From Pelagibacteraceae bacterium AG-345-F21 (GTDB lineage Bacteria > Pseudomonadota > Alphaproteobacteria > Pelagibacterales > Pelagibacteraceae): 64,000 bases of DNA. The position numbers and the translations under genes are program-made. The notes beneath the pieces are model-generated. The model saw nothing but the letters and a program-made list of their open reading frames with translations, was not told the DNA's origin and searched no databases. The stretch covers positions 1 through 64,000 of the forward strand of contig QCAW01000003.1 of assembly GCA_003281795.1 (NCBI GenBank). Reading direction: 5' to 3'. This document shows, piece by piece, positions 26,193 to 34,350 of this stretch (position 1 is its first letter; every line of letters begins with the position of its first letter).

Positions 26193-27046
26193 TGGTTGAA
26201 AAAAAGAAATCAGGATATTGGTTAACGCACCTTGGATTAATTCTAGGAGTATTATTCATCTTTTTTCCAGTTTGGTTAACTTTTGTTGCATCCACAGTTA
26301 CGCAAGACGCAATAATACAACCACCATTACCGATAATACCAGGTGGAGAATTTTTTGAAAATTACGCAAATGCTTTGTTTAGAGGAGCTCCCGAAGGTTA
26401 TGGAGCTAGAGTTCCTGTTATGCAAATGATGATTAATTCAGCAATTATGGCTATAGGAATTACTGTTGGAAAAATTGTAATTTCTTTATTATCAGCTTTT
26501 GCATTTGTATATTTTAGATTTCCATTTAGGAATTTATGTTTTTGGCTAATTTTTATAACTTTAATGTTGCCGGTAGAAGTAAGAATAGTTCCTACTTATG
26601 AAGTTGTTGCTAATTTAAATTTATTAAATAGTTACACAGGATTAATCTTTCCATTAATAGCTTCAGCAACAGCAACTTTTTTATTTAGGCAATTTTTCAT
26701 GACTATTCCAGATGAAATGGTGGAAGCAGCTAGAATGGATGGATGCAGTCCTATGCGTTTCTTCATAGATATATTAATACCTATAAGCAAAACTAATATA
26801 GCAGCTCTATTTGTTATTTTATTTATTTTTGGTTGGAACCAATATCTATGGCCACTATTAATGACAACCGATCCGGACATGCAAACCATTGTAATGGCAA
26901 TAGACTCAATGATACCAACAGGAGATGACTTTGCTCATTGGCCAACGATTATGGCAACAGCAATGTTAGCCATGGTGCCCCCAGTAATAATAGTAGTAAG
27001 TATGCAAAAGTTTTTTGTTAAAGGATTATTAGAAAGTGATAAATAA
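26192..27046 (+). CDS. ugpE: Glycerol-3-phosphate-type ABC transporter permease UgpE
   Basis: A 284-residue partner permease with six TM segments. The EAA loop reads EAARMDGCSPMRFFIDILIPISK. The periplasmic GGEFFENYANAL segment matches UgpE proteins. It shares one base with both ugpA and ugpC genes, so the three are translated in close series. Confidence 0.93.
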   Translation: MVEKKKSGYWLTHLGLILGVLFIFFPVWLTFVASTVTQDAIIQPPLPIIPGGEFFENYANALFRGAPEGYGARVPVMQMMINSAIMAIGITVGKIVISLLSAFAFVYFRFPFRNLCFWLIFITLMLPVEVRIVPTYEVVANLNLLNSYTGLIFPLIASATATFLFRQFFMTIPDEMVEAARMDGCSPMRFFIDILIPISKTNIAALFVILFIFGWNQYLWPLLMTTDPDMQTIVMAIDSMIPTGDDFAHWPTIMATAMLAMVPPVIIVVSMQKFFVKGLLESDK

Positions 27047-28101
27047 TGTCTCAAATTAGTTTACAAAATTTAAAAAAATCTTTTGGGAAAACGAAAGTTA
27101 TTCACGACTTAAGTATAGATGTTAAAGATGGAGAGCTAATTGTAATTGTTGGTCCATCTGGATGTGGAAAATCAACTTTATTAAGAATGGTAGCAGGATT
27201 AGAGGACGCTAATGAGGGAAATATTTTAATTGATAATAAAAAAGTAAACGAGCTTGAACCAATGGAACGAAATATTGCTATGGTGTTTCAAAACTATGCT
27301 CTTTATCCCCATATGTCAGTGTTTGATAATATGGCTTACGGTTTAAAAATTGCAAAACTCCCTAAAGACGAAATTGAAACTAGAGTTCAAAAAGCAGCAG
27401 AAATTTTAGAGCTTGGTGAACTTCTTCAAAGAAAACCAAATCAATTATCTGGCGGCCAAAGACAAAGAGTTGCGATGGGAAGAGCAATTGTAAGAAATCC
27501 AGTAGCTTTTTTATTTGATGAACCTTTATCAAATCTTGATGCAAAATTAAGAGTTCAAATGAGATTAGAGATAAAAAAACTACAAACTCAATTAAAAACT
27601 ACTTCTTTATATGTTACGCACGATCAAGTTGAGGCTATGACATTAGCTGATCGTATGATTGTGATGAACCAAGGAAATGTTGAACACATCGGAACACCTT
27701 TAGAAGTTTATACTAAACCTAGAACTTTATTTACTGCCCAATTCATTGGTAGCCCTGCAATGAATATTCTAAAAGGCAACTGCCAGAATAATAAAGTCAC
27801 TTTTTCAAATAATGCGTCACTTCCAACAAATTCAAAATTTAACGGATCAGTTAATGTTGGTTTAAGACCAGAAGATTTTAAGTTAGACCAAAATGGTTCG
27901 ATAAAATTAAAAGTTGAGCTTGTGGAATTAATCGGAGCCAATACACTTATCCATGGCAAACTTGATAACAGCAATGAAGTTTTAGTTGCAAGTATCGCAG
28001 GTGTTGTTAAAGAAGACACTATTGGAAAAAATATAAATCTCTCTTTTCAAAATGATAAATTACATTTATTTGATACGAATACTGATTTGAGGATTAATTG
28101 A
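27046..28101 (+). CDS. ugpC: Glycerol-3-phosphate-type ABC transporter ATPase UgpC
   Basis: A 351-residue ATPase of the MalK/UgpC group. Walker A GPSGCGKSTLL, Q-loop NYALYPHMSVFDNMAYGLK, signature LSGGQRQRVAMGRA, Walker B FLFDEPLSNLDA and switch His YVTHDQVEAMTL are all present. A C-terminal OB-type (TOBE) domain starts near residue 235 (NVGLRPEDFKL). The stop overlaps the TTG start of the phosphodiesterase gene by 4 bases. Confidence 0.95.
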   Translation: MSQISLQNLKKSFGKTKVIHDLSIDVKDGELIVIVGPSGCGKSTLLRMVAGLEDANEGNILIDNKKVNELEPMERNIAMVFQNYALYPHMSVFDNMAYGLKIAKLPKDEIETRVQKAAEILELGELLQRKPNQLSGGQRQRVAMGRAIVRNPVAFLFDEPLSNLDAKLRVQMRLEIKKLQTQLKTTSLYVTHDQVEAMTLADRMIVMNQGNVEHIGTPLEVYTKPRTLFTAQFIGSPAMNILKGNCQNNKVTFSNNASLPTNSKFNGSVNVGLRPEDFKLDQNGSIKLKVELVELIGANTLIHGKLDNSNEVLVASIAGVVKEDTIGKNINLSFQNDKLHLFDTNTDLRIN

Positions 28102-29030
28102 TCAATCCATTTTTAACGAAACCTAATTACGTAAGAATATACGGCCATAGAGGAGCGAGAGGCGATATGGTTGAAAATTCTATTTCTGGATTAAAATACG
28201 CTTTTGACTTAGGCATTAGAGCCGTTGAATTTGATGTTGTAATTTCAAAGGATAATATTCCTGTTTTATTTCATGACTACAGACTTAACACTGATTTGGT
28301 TAAAGATTCTTCTGGTAATTGGATCACTGATAAAAACATGAAATTAAGAGATTTAACTTATGAGGAAATAAGCAAATATACTATCGAAAGTGTAAAGCCA
28401 GATACCAAGTATGCAAAAAGATTTAAAAATCAACAATCTGCCAAAGGAGAGAAAATACCAAAATTAACGGATTTCTTTAAATTAGTTACTGAAGATAAAT
28501 ATAAAGATGCTTTTTTAAATTTAGAAATCAAATCAACTCTAACTCAAGAAAACGTAACACCAAATCCAGAAAAAATGGTCTCTTTAATTTTAAAAGATAT
28601 TAAAGAATTCAATTTGGAAGATAGAACTTTAATCACATCTTATGACTGGAGAATCTTATATGAGCTTAAAAAACAAAATCCTAATGTCCTAAGAGGATTT
28701 ATTACTCTTCAACAAGACCTTCCTACAACTAAAAAAAATGTTTATGAGAATTCTCCTTGGATGGTTAAAAAATATCCAATGGAGGAGTTGTTTTTACTTC
28801 CTAATATTATTAAATCATTAGAAGGACATGTATGGAGCGTTTTTTACCGTGATGTCACAAAACAAAATGTGGAGCTAGCACATAAGCATGGACTTGCTAC
28901 TTGTGTTTGGACTGTAAACAGAGAGAAAGATATTATTAGAATGATCGAGTACGGAGTAGACGGAATAATTACTGATTATCCAAAAAAAGTTCAAGAGATC
29001 TGTAAATCTAAAAATATTTCTTGGTTTTAA
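28098..29030 (+). CDS. ugpQ: Glycerophosphodiester phosphodiesterase (GDPD)
   Basis: A 310-residue cytoplasmic GDPD that hydrolyses glycerophosphodiesters to glycerol 3-phosphate and an alcohol. The catalytic block GHRGARGDMVENS has the key His and Glu. EFDVVISKDNIPVLFHD provides the metal-binding Glu/Asp and second His, and LNLEIKS and WTVN follow. Start is TTG at 28098, overlapping the ugpC stop; there is no upstream ATG in frame. Lack of a signal peptide implies it acts on imported substrates. Confidence 0.93.
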   Translation: MINPFLTKPNYVRIYGHRGARGDMVENSISGLKYAFDLGIRAVEFDVVISKDNIPVLFHDYRLNTDLVKDSSGNWITDKNMKLRDLTYEEISKYTIESVKPDTKYAKRFKNQQSAKGEKIPKLTDFFKLVTEDKYKDAFLNLEIKSTLTQENVTPNPEKMVSLILKDIKEFNLEDRTLITSYDWRILYELKKQNPNVLRGFITLQQDLPTTKKNVYENSPWMVKKYPMEELFLLPNIIKSLEGHVWSVFYRDVTKQNVELAHKHGLATCVWTVNREKDIIRMIEYGVDGIITDYPKKVQEICKSKNISWF

Positions 29031-29073
29031 TTCTAAAACTTGATTTTTTTACTTTCTTGATATAAATACACGC

Positions 29074-29211
29074 ATGGTAAAAAAAAAATATCAAAGAAAT
29101 TGGCTAGAAAGAAAATTGGATGAATATAATCATACAATGGAACTTATTAGGACAATTCTACCTTTTTTTATCCTTTTGCTACAAATTTACATACTTATTA
29201 AACTCATTTAA
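29074..29211 (+). CDS. Small single-TM protein (45 residues), hypothetical
   Basis: A 45-codon frame starting MVKKKYQRNWLERKLDEYNH, then a hydrophobic segment (about residues 28-44) running to the C-terminus. A basic, charged N-terminus with one C-terminal membrane helix suggests a tail-anchored peptide in the inner membrane. There is no clear Shine-Dalgarno, so expression is uncertain. It lies alone between the GDPD gene and the next small membrane-protein gene, whose promoter overlaps its 3' end. Confidence 0.5.
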   Translation: MVKKKYQRNWLERKLDEYNHTMELIRTILPFFILLLQIYILIKLI

Positions 29212-29236
29212 CACCTAGCTAAATATCAGCTATAAT
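29208..29236 (+). promoter_or_regulatory. Sigma70-type promoter, possibly giving a leaderless mRNA
   Basis: TTAACA (29208-29213), 17-bp spacer, perfect TATAAT (29231-29236). Six bases separate the -10 from the ATG at 29243, so the predicted +1 is the A of the start codon. Confidence 0.55.
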
Positions 29237-29242
29237 CTAATT

Positions 29243-29470
29243 ATGACTTTATTGTTTTTATCTTTAGCAGGTATCATTGCTATCATTGTTATTTTTGTAT
29301 CAGCGAAACATATTAAAAAAGGATTTGAAGCTAGAAGTGAAGTAAAAGATCAGCAAAGAAATGAGAATGTCAGCCAAGAAGATGAGGAGATTTTAGATAA
29401 GCTTAAAGATAAAAATTTATCTCCTGAAGATCTCAAAAAAATTTATGAAGATCTCCAGAAGAAAAAATAG
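29243..29470 (+). CDS. Small membrane-anchored protein (75 residues), hypothetical
   Basis: A 75-residue protein with one N-terminal TM segment (residues 2-20) and a charged, helical cytoplasmic tail (QEDEEILDKLKDKNLSPEDLKKIYEDL). The tail resembles coiled-coil or small helical adaptor segments, but no family is recognised. A strong promoter lies right before the ATG with room for almost no leader. It converges with the PiT-like gene with a 9-base gap. Confidence 0.72.
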   Translation: MTLLFLSLAGIIAIIVIFVSAKHIKKGFEARSEVKDQQRNENVSQEDEEILDKLKDKNLSPEDLKKIYEDLQKKK

Positions 29471-29479
29471 TCTTGATGA

Positions 29480-30448
29480 TTAATATAATCCCTTAGGAAT
29501 TATAAAGTAGTGAATGGCTAGCACTATTGCTACCGAAACACTTAAACCAAATATCATTTTCACAAAGTCTTTTCCAATAAGTGGAAACACATATTTGAAT
29601 TTATAGTCTTTATTCATTGTAGAAATTGCCAGCTCTCTTCCGCATAGTAAACCAACAAATACCCATGTTGTTGACATTGGAAGATCGTTTAGTTCTTTAA
29701 AGTAAAAAAGAACGGCAGCGTATATTACGTTAATAATAGTAGCTGAACGAGCGTATCTAGTTCCAGTTTTTTCTAAGACCACTTTTTGTATTGGTCCACC
29801 TTTAATGTAAAAGATGTAAAAAAGAAGAACGGTAAAATATGTTAATACAATTAAAAGTAATGAAAAATCTAATTGTCTAGGTAAGTATACAGCAATGTTT
29901 GCAACATCATGTGATAACCAAACCCACCATAACCAACCTGATGATACCCAAACTGAATTACGCCAAAATGCAATCCATTTTTCACCTTGAACTTCATCTA
30001 ATTTCTCATTAATAAATTTAGATACTACTATCCAACTGATGTAAGCAACTGTTGCTGCTATACCATAACCCACTATACTTTTTACAAGCATTTTCTCTAA
30101 AACTATTGTTGAGGCAAATGCAGATAAAACTAAAAAAGTTGTAGATACTGGAATACCAATTCTTGTAAGTAACAATAGAATTGCTGGAGCAACCGCGTGG
30201 TACCATTGAATTTCTTGGAAAGGTATTCTTGTTAATCTTCCGTAAGAAATATCTCCGTCATAACTGTACCAACCCCAAGTTATCGCAAAAATCATTACTA
30301 GTGAGGCAGCACTTGCTAATGTGTACCATTTGAACCATTTTTGCTTTGAAGCAATAAATGTTCCGAGTGTTTGTATAGAGTCGTTAGCGATTACACTGTA
30401 ACCTGCTAACCCGAACCCTATAATCGTGTATATTAATGTAAGTTCCAT
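29480..30448 (-). CDS. PiT-like inorganic phosphate permease, divergent
   Basis: A 322-residue membrane protein with about 8-9 hydrophobic segments. Two weakly repeated motifs recall the PiT (phosphate transporter) signature: IANDSIQTLGTF near residue 20 and SHDVANIAVYLP near residue 180. PiT proteins carry GANDxANAxGT-type copies in each half. GIPVSTTFLVLSAF and LPMSTTWVFVGLLCG match the STT segments that follow in PiT. A good Shine-Dalgarno (AAAGGAAAT) precedes the ATG. Being next to the ugp/GDPD operon, phosphate is the likeliest substrate, but sulfate or another anion is possible. Confidence 0.72.
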   Translation of the reverse strand: MELTLIYTIIGFGLAGYSVIANDSIQTLGTFIASKQKWFKWYTLASAASLVMIFAITWGWYSYDGDISYGRLTRIPFQEIQWYHAVAPAILLLLTRIGIPVSTTFLVLSAFASTIVLEKMLVKSIVGYGIAATVAYISWIVVSKFINEKLDEVQGEKWIAFWRNSVWVSSGWLWWVWLSHDVANIAVYLPRQLDFSLLLIVLTYFTVLLFYIFYIKGGPIQKVVLEKTGTRYARSATIINVIYAAVLFYFKELNDLPMSTTWVFVGLLCGRELAISTMNKDYKFKYVFPLIGKDFVKMIFGLSVSVAIVLAIHYFIIPKGLY

Positions 30449-30476
30449 TTTATTTCCTTTTTGTCATTTTTATTTT

Positions 30477-30506
30477 GTTATTCTTGACATCCGAATCGTT
30501 ATTCTT
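30477..30506 (-). promoter_or_regulatory. Nine-base direct repeat upstream of the PiT-like gene
   Basis: GTTATTCTT at 30477-30485 and again at 30498-30506, spaced exactly 21 bases (two helical turns), 29-58 bases upstream of the start codon. The layout suits a dimeric regulator. It does not match the Pho box I know (repeats spaced 11). No regulator is assigned. The rest of 30449-30716 holds a long T-run and no gene. Confidence 0.35.
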
Positions 30507-30549
30507 AATGAAAGTTTTAAACGACGTTAAAAATTAGTCTACTAAAGAA

Positions 30550-30566
30550 TTTTTTTTTTTTTTTTT
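30550..30566. repeat. 17-base homopolymer T tract
   Basis: Seventeen consecutive T's in the spacer between the aquaporin stop and the PiT-like gene. Such tracts are prone to slippage, and being non-coding it could vary promoter spacing or simply mark an intrinsic terminator-like region. Confidence 0.6.
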
Positions 30567-30716
30567 AGAATGGGGTTTGGATTGTTTTTAAAAATTTTTT
30601 GAATTTTTGCAAACTAATTAACTGTTGATAAACCAATTTATTCTATAAATTTGATAACATTATATTTCAAAAATTTAAGTAAAAAAAAGGTAGTTTCACG
30701 TGTGCATTTCACGGGA

Positions 30717-31367
30717 TTATTTTGTGAAAAAAATTTTCTGAATTATAAATAAAGCTAATAAGGCACCGAGTATTTCTGCGAAAATATAAGTAGGTGTGTT
30801 TAAATAATTAATACCTGTAAATGTATCAGTAAAAGTTCGTGCTAATGCAACCGCAGGGTTAGCAAAAGAAGTTGATGAAGTAAACCAGTACCCAGCAGTA
30901 ATATAAGTTGCAACGGATGCAGCTACAGAAGTTGAGCCTTTTTTTAATGTACCAAATATAATAAAAATTAAACCAAAAGTAGCAATAAGCTCTGCTACAA
31001 AAATATTAATACCAGGTCTTATTTTTCGAGATAATTCTATCAAAGGTAAATCAAACATAAAGTTCGCAAGCATTACTCCCAATAAACAACCTAAAATTTG
31101 AGCACTCAAATAGGTAAAAATTAAATCTTTTTTAATTCTTTTTGTAAAATACATCACCATTGTAACTATAGGATTAAAGTGAGCACCAGAAATATTTGCA
31201 ATAGAATTAATTAAAACAAATAAACCTGCACCAGTAGCTAGAGTGTTAGCTAGTAACATTACAGCGAAGTCTCTAGTTAGATTTTGAGCCATTATCCCAG
31301 AACCAACTATGATCATGACTAAAAAAGCGCTACCTATAAATTCGCCTATAAATATTTTATTTTTCAT
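30717..31367 (-). CDS. Aquaporin / MIP-family channel
   Basis: A 216-residue MIP channel with six TM segments and two half-helices. The first pore motif reads SGAHFNPIVT (NPI rather than NPA) and the second SFANPAVALAR (NPA, with the selectivity-filter Arg). The EFIGSAFLV segment near the N-terminus is family-typical. Water, glycerol or neutral solutes such as arsenite could pass; the group next to ars genes has similar motifs, but no ars gene is here. It shares one base with the stop of the 73-residue gene upstream. Confidence 0.9.
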   Translation of the reverse strand: MKNKIFIGEFIGSAFLVMIIVGSGIMAQNLTRDFAVMLLANTLATGAGLFVLINSIANISGAHFNPIVTMVMYFTKRIKKDLIFTYLSAQILGCLLGVMLANFMFDLPLIELSRKIRPGINIFVAELIATFGLIFIIFGTLKKGSTSVAASVATYITAGYWFTSSTSFANPAVALARTFTDTFTGINYLNTPTYIFAEILGALLALFIIQKIFFTK

Positions 31368-31588
31368 TAAAATAGCAATTGATAAAACCCAACCATAAAT
31401 AAAGGTATCTGTAATCCAAAGTTAGTAAGTATAGCTTTATCTTTTGATAAAAATCCAGCTATCGTCCAACCTACAACTCCAGCACCATGAAACATTATAT
31501 TTATTGGATACATATTTAAGTTAGTTAACAAAATGCCTGTTAAAACTAAAAAAGTGCTTATCCATTTAAGGTACTTTTTAATAAACAT
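31367..31588 (-). CDS. Small membrane protein (73 residues), hypothetical
   Basis: A 73-residue protein with two to three hydrophobic segments (about 7-25, 31-47, 54-72), containing MFHGAGVVGWTIAGFLSKDKAIL. A clear Shine-Dalgarno (AGGAGA) precedes the ATG. Its stop overlaps the aquaporin start by one base, so it is expressed with the channel. The family is not named with confidence. Confidence 0.75.
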   Translation of the reverse strand: MFIKKYLKWISTFLVLTGILLTNLNMYPINIMFHGAGVVGWTIAGFLSKDKAILTNFGLQIPLFMVGFYQLLF

Positions 31589-31665
31589 CTGATCTCTCCT
31601 ATAATTATATTTTTCATTTAGAATTTATTATAATTTAGACGAGAAAGATACTTTGACCTAAAAAA

Positions 31666-32712
31666 TTAACAACTTTTAAAGGACTTAGACATATTGCTAA
31701 TTAGATCAAAATATAAAGTTTTTCCTGGAGTTAAAGTGGCTCCCAATGGATCTAAAACACCAGTTTTAATATTCATATCTTTCGCTACTGCATTGATTAT
31801 GTCAGGATTAAATTGAGGTTCAGAAAACACACAACTTACTTTGTCATGTTCAATTATTTCTCTGATTTCAGATAATTGTTCAGCTCCAGGCAATACATCT
31901 GTATTTACGGTAAAAGCTCCTAGAACATTTACATCAAATCTTTTTTCAAAATATTGATAGGCGTCATGGAAAACAATCGATTTAAAATCTTTATTTAACT
32001 CAGATTTAACTTTTTTTGTAAGTTTATCTAAATCTTTGAGTGCTTTTTTTAAATTAGCTTTATATGTAGATGCATTTTTTTGATCATTTTCTATTAAATG
32101 TTCTGCCATTTCTTTTAAAATCACTTTTGCGTTCATTGGATCTAACCAGATATGCGGATCATGTTCACCGTGAGCATGCTCATGGTGATCATCGTGTTTA
32201 TCTTCTTTATGACCATGTTCTTTATGTTCGTCTTCTTTATGATCGTCATGACCATGTTCATCGTGTTTATCCTCTTTATGACCATGTTCTTTATGTTCAT
32301 CTTCTTTTTTATGCTCGTCATGTCCATGATCATCATGTCCTTCAAATATGTTTCTTTCTCTAAATTCTAATTTATTTAAACCTTTAATTTCCATTAACTC
32401 TATTTTTTCAGCTTTTTTGGCTATTGAATTTAATGGTTTTTCTAAAAAACTTTCTAAGTCTTCGCCAATCCAAAAGATTAAGTCAGCATTTTGTAACATT
32501 TTAGCGTGAGATGGTTTCATCGCAAATCCGTGTGGTGAAGCATATCCATCTACTATTAAATCTGGTTTACCTACCCCATCCATCAAATAACTTGCTAATG
32601 AGTGTATAGGTTTTATTGATGCAACTACTTTGATATCAGCTTTTGCTGGTGAGAAAATAATAAATAGAGATAATATTGATAATATAAATGGTAATTTTTT
32701 AATGTTTTTCAT
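31666..32712 (-). CDS. znuA: Zinc ABC transporter substrate-binding protein ZnuA
   Basis: A 348-residue periplasmic zinc-binding protein. A signal peptide runs to about residue 25 (cleavage after AKA). Zinc-site His residues lie in IKPIHSLASYL, ASPHGFAMKPS, HDPHIWLDP and FHDAYQYF. A His/Asp/Glu/Lys-rich loop (about residues 122-184) with a 23-residue tandem repeat precedes HDPHIWLDP and probably captures or senses zinc. It is divergent from znuCB-zur across a spacer with two Zur boxes. Confidence 0.95.
   Translation of the reverse strand: MKNIKKLPFILSILSLFIIFSPAKADIKVVASIKPIHSLASYLMDGVGKPDLIVDGYASPHGFAMKPSHAKMLQNADLIFWIGEDLESFLEKPLNSIAKKAEKIELMEIKGLNKLEFRERNIFEGHDDHGHDEHKKEDEHKEHGHKEDKHDEHGHDDHKEDEHKEHGHKEDKHDDHHEHAHGEHDPHIWLDPMNAKVILKEMAEHLIENDQKNASTYKANLKKALKDLDKLTKKVKSELNKDFKSIVFHDAYQYFEKRFDVNVLGAFTVNTDVLPGAEQLSEIREIIEHDKVSCVFSEPQFNPDIINAVAKDMNIKTGVLDPLGATLTPGKTLYFDLISNMSKSFKSC
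32194..32310 (-). repeat. Tandem repeat encoding the ZnuA His-rich loop
   Basis: Two near-identical 48-base copies (32194-32241 and 32263-32310; about four mismatches) spaced 69 bases, encoding a repeated KEDEHKEHGHKEDKHD unit of 23 residues. It creates antisense open frames that are not genes. Confidence 0.8.
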
Positions 32713-32732
32713 AATAATAGTATGTTAGAATT

Positions 32733-32763
32733 GTTATAATATAACGGTATGTAATAATATAAC
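32733..32763. promoter_or_regulatory. Two Zur boxes between znuA and znuC
   Basis: GTTATAATATAAC at 32733-32745 is a perfect inverted repeat (GTTATA-A-TATAAC). A second copy, GTAATAATATAAC at 32751-32763, differs by one base and starts 18 bases further on. This matches the known alphaproteobacterial Zur motif. They sit between divergent znuA and znuC starts, so zinc-loaded Zur should repress both sides, including its own gene downstream. Confidence 0.8.
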
Positions 32764-32784
32764 GTTTTAGAGTCAAGAGATAAA

Positions 32785-33531
32785 ATGAGCTTAAATCAAA
32801 ATATTTTAGTAAAATTAAAACAAGCCGGTTTACGTATAAACGGCAAATGGCTCGTTAAAGGAGTGTCATTACAAATCGAAAAGGGTAAAATAGTTACTCT
32901 TATTGGCCCCAATGGTTCTGGAAAAAGCACCACTGCTAAAATTGCTTTAGGAATTTATAAAAAAATTGATGGTGAAGTTGAGAAATATACGAATAAAGTT
33001 GGATATGTTCCTCAAAAAATTTCAATTGATTGGACATTGCCACTTAGAGTGAATGATTTCATGGTGCTAACTGAAAATCTCAAAGATGAAGCTATTAACG
33101 AAGCTTTATCTTTAACAGGTGTTATTCATCTTAAAGATAAAAATTTGGGTGACTTATCAGGCGGCGAGTTTCAAAGAGTATTGCTTGCAAGAGCTATTTC
33201 AAAAAAACCAGATCTTTTAGTACTTGATGAACCAGTACAAGGAGTGGATTTTACTGGCGAAATTGCTCTTTACGAACTTATAAAGAAAATTTCAGATGAA
33301 TTGAATTGCGGAATCCTATTGATTTCTCACGACTTACATACGGTAATGAGTGCTACCGACCATGTTGTTTGCCTAAACGGTCATGTCTGCTGTTCAGGAT
33401 CTCCATTAGATGTTGCAAAAAATAATGAATATAAAGCTTTATTTGGAGAACAAGCCTCTCAAATATTAACAAGATACAAACATAGTCATGATCATATTCA
33501 TACAAATGAAGGTGAAATAAAAAAAAATTAA
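32785..33531 (+). CDS. znuC: Zinc ABC transporter ATPase ZnuC
   Basis: A 248-residue ABC ATPase. Walker A GPNGSGKSTTAK, Q-loop YVPQKISID, signature LSGGEFQRVLLARA, Walker B LLVLDEPVQGVDF and switch His LISHDLHTVM are present. Its C-terminus is His-rich (KHSHDHIHTNEG), as in other ZnuC proteins. It abuts znuB with no gap. Confidence 0.95.
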   Translation: MSLNQNILVKLKQAGLRINGKWLVKGVSLQIEKGKIVTLIGPNGSGKSTTAKIALGIYKKIDGEVEKYTNKVGYVPQKISIDWTLPLRVNDFMVLTENLKDEAINEALSLTGVIHLKDKNLGDLSGGEFQRVLLARAISKKPDLLVLDEPVQGVDFTGEIALYELIKKISDELNCGILLISHDLHTVMSATDHVVCLNGHVCCSGSPLDVAKNNEYKALFGEQASQILTRYKHSHDHIHTNEGEIKKN

Positions 33532-34335
33532 ATGTTAGATGATTTTTTTATAAGAGCTTTAGTTGCAGGACTTGGTATTGCATTTGTAACCGGGCCTCTT
33601 GGATGTTTTGTTATATGGAGACGATTGTCATATTTTGGTGATACTCTTGCCCACTCTGCTTTACTTGGAGTTACACTAGCTTATACTTTGGAATTTAATA
33701 TTGCTATTTCAGTATTCATAATTTCATCTTTAATTGCATTAATTTTGATACAACTTCAAAAAAAAACTAATCTACCAGGCGATGCTTTATTAGGACTCTT
33801 GGCTCATTCATCTTTAGCAGTTGGACTGGTCGTAATTGGTTTTTTAACATTCATAAGATTCGATATTATGGGATTATTATTTGGGGACATATTAGCAGTT
33901 ACAGTTGATGACATATTAATTATTTGGATAGGAGGACCATTGATATTATTAGTTCTCAAATTGATTTGGAAACCTTTATTTGCATCAACAGTTAACTATG
34001 AATTAGCAGAAGCCGAAGGTTTAAATCCTGATAGAGCTAAAGCTATATTTACAATTTTAATGGCTGGGATAATTGCTATTTCAATTAAAATGGTTGGACT
34101 ATTATTAATTACAGGAATGTTAATCATACCAGCTGCAATGGCAAGAAATATTTCTTCAAGCCCTCAGAGCATGGTAATTTATTCAGTGCTTGGAGGTTTA
34201 TTGTCTGTAATTTTGGGTTTGTTTACTTCATTACAGTTTAATACATCTTCAGGCCCATCAATCATTGCGGCTTCCTTGTTTTTATTCATACTTTCATTAG
34301 TAAAAATTAAACAATCGATTAAATTGAAAAATTAA
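33532..34335 (+). CDS. znuB: Zinc ABC transporter permease ZnuB
   Basis: A 267-residue ABC-3 family permease with about eight TM segments. FVIWRRLSYFGDTLAHSALLGV is the conserved start of the family, and ELAEAEGLNPDRAKAIFTILMAG corresponds to the ATPase-contact loop. It follows znuC directly and precedes zur by 15 bases. Confidence 0.95.
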   Translation: MLDDFFIRALVAGLGIAFVTGPLGCFVIWRRLSYFGDTLAHSALLGVTLAYTLEFNIAISVFIISSLIALILIQLQKKTNLPGDALLGLLAHSSLAVGLVVIGFLTFIRFDIMGLLFGDILAVTVDDILIIWIGGPLILLVLKLIWKPLFASTVNYELAEAEGLNPDRAKAIFTILMAGIIAISIKMVGLLLITGMLIIPAAMARNISSSPQSMVIYSVLGGLLSVILGLFTSLQFNTSSGPSIIAASLFLFILSLVKIKQSIKLKN

Positions 34336-34350
34336 TGGAGAATCAGTACT

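Noticed and set aside
30458-30480. TGTCAT/TGTTAT copies resembling a Pho box before the PiT-like gene
   Set aside because: Spacing is 14 instead of 11 and the second copy is degenerate.
30694-30713. TTTCACG repeated 13 bases apart downstream of the aquaporin gene
   Set aside because: A 7-base repeat after a stop codon without hairpin potential; likely chance.
32070-32370. Open frames of 67-97 codons within znuA in other frames
   Set aside because: They come from the repetitive His/Asp-rich coding region and have no independent support.
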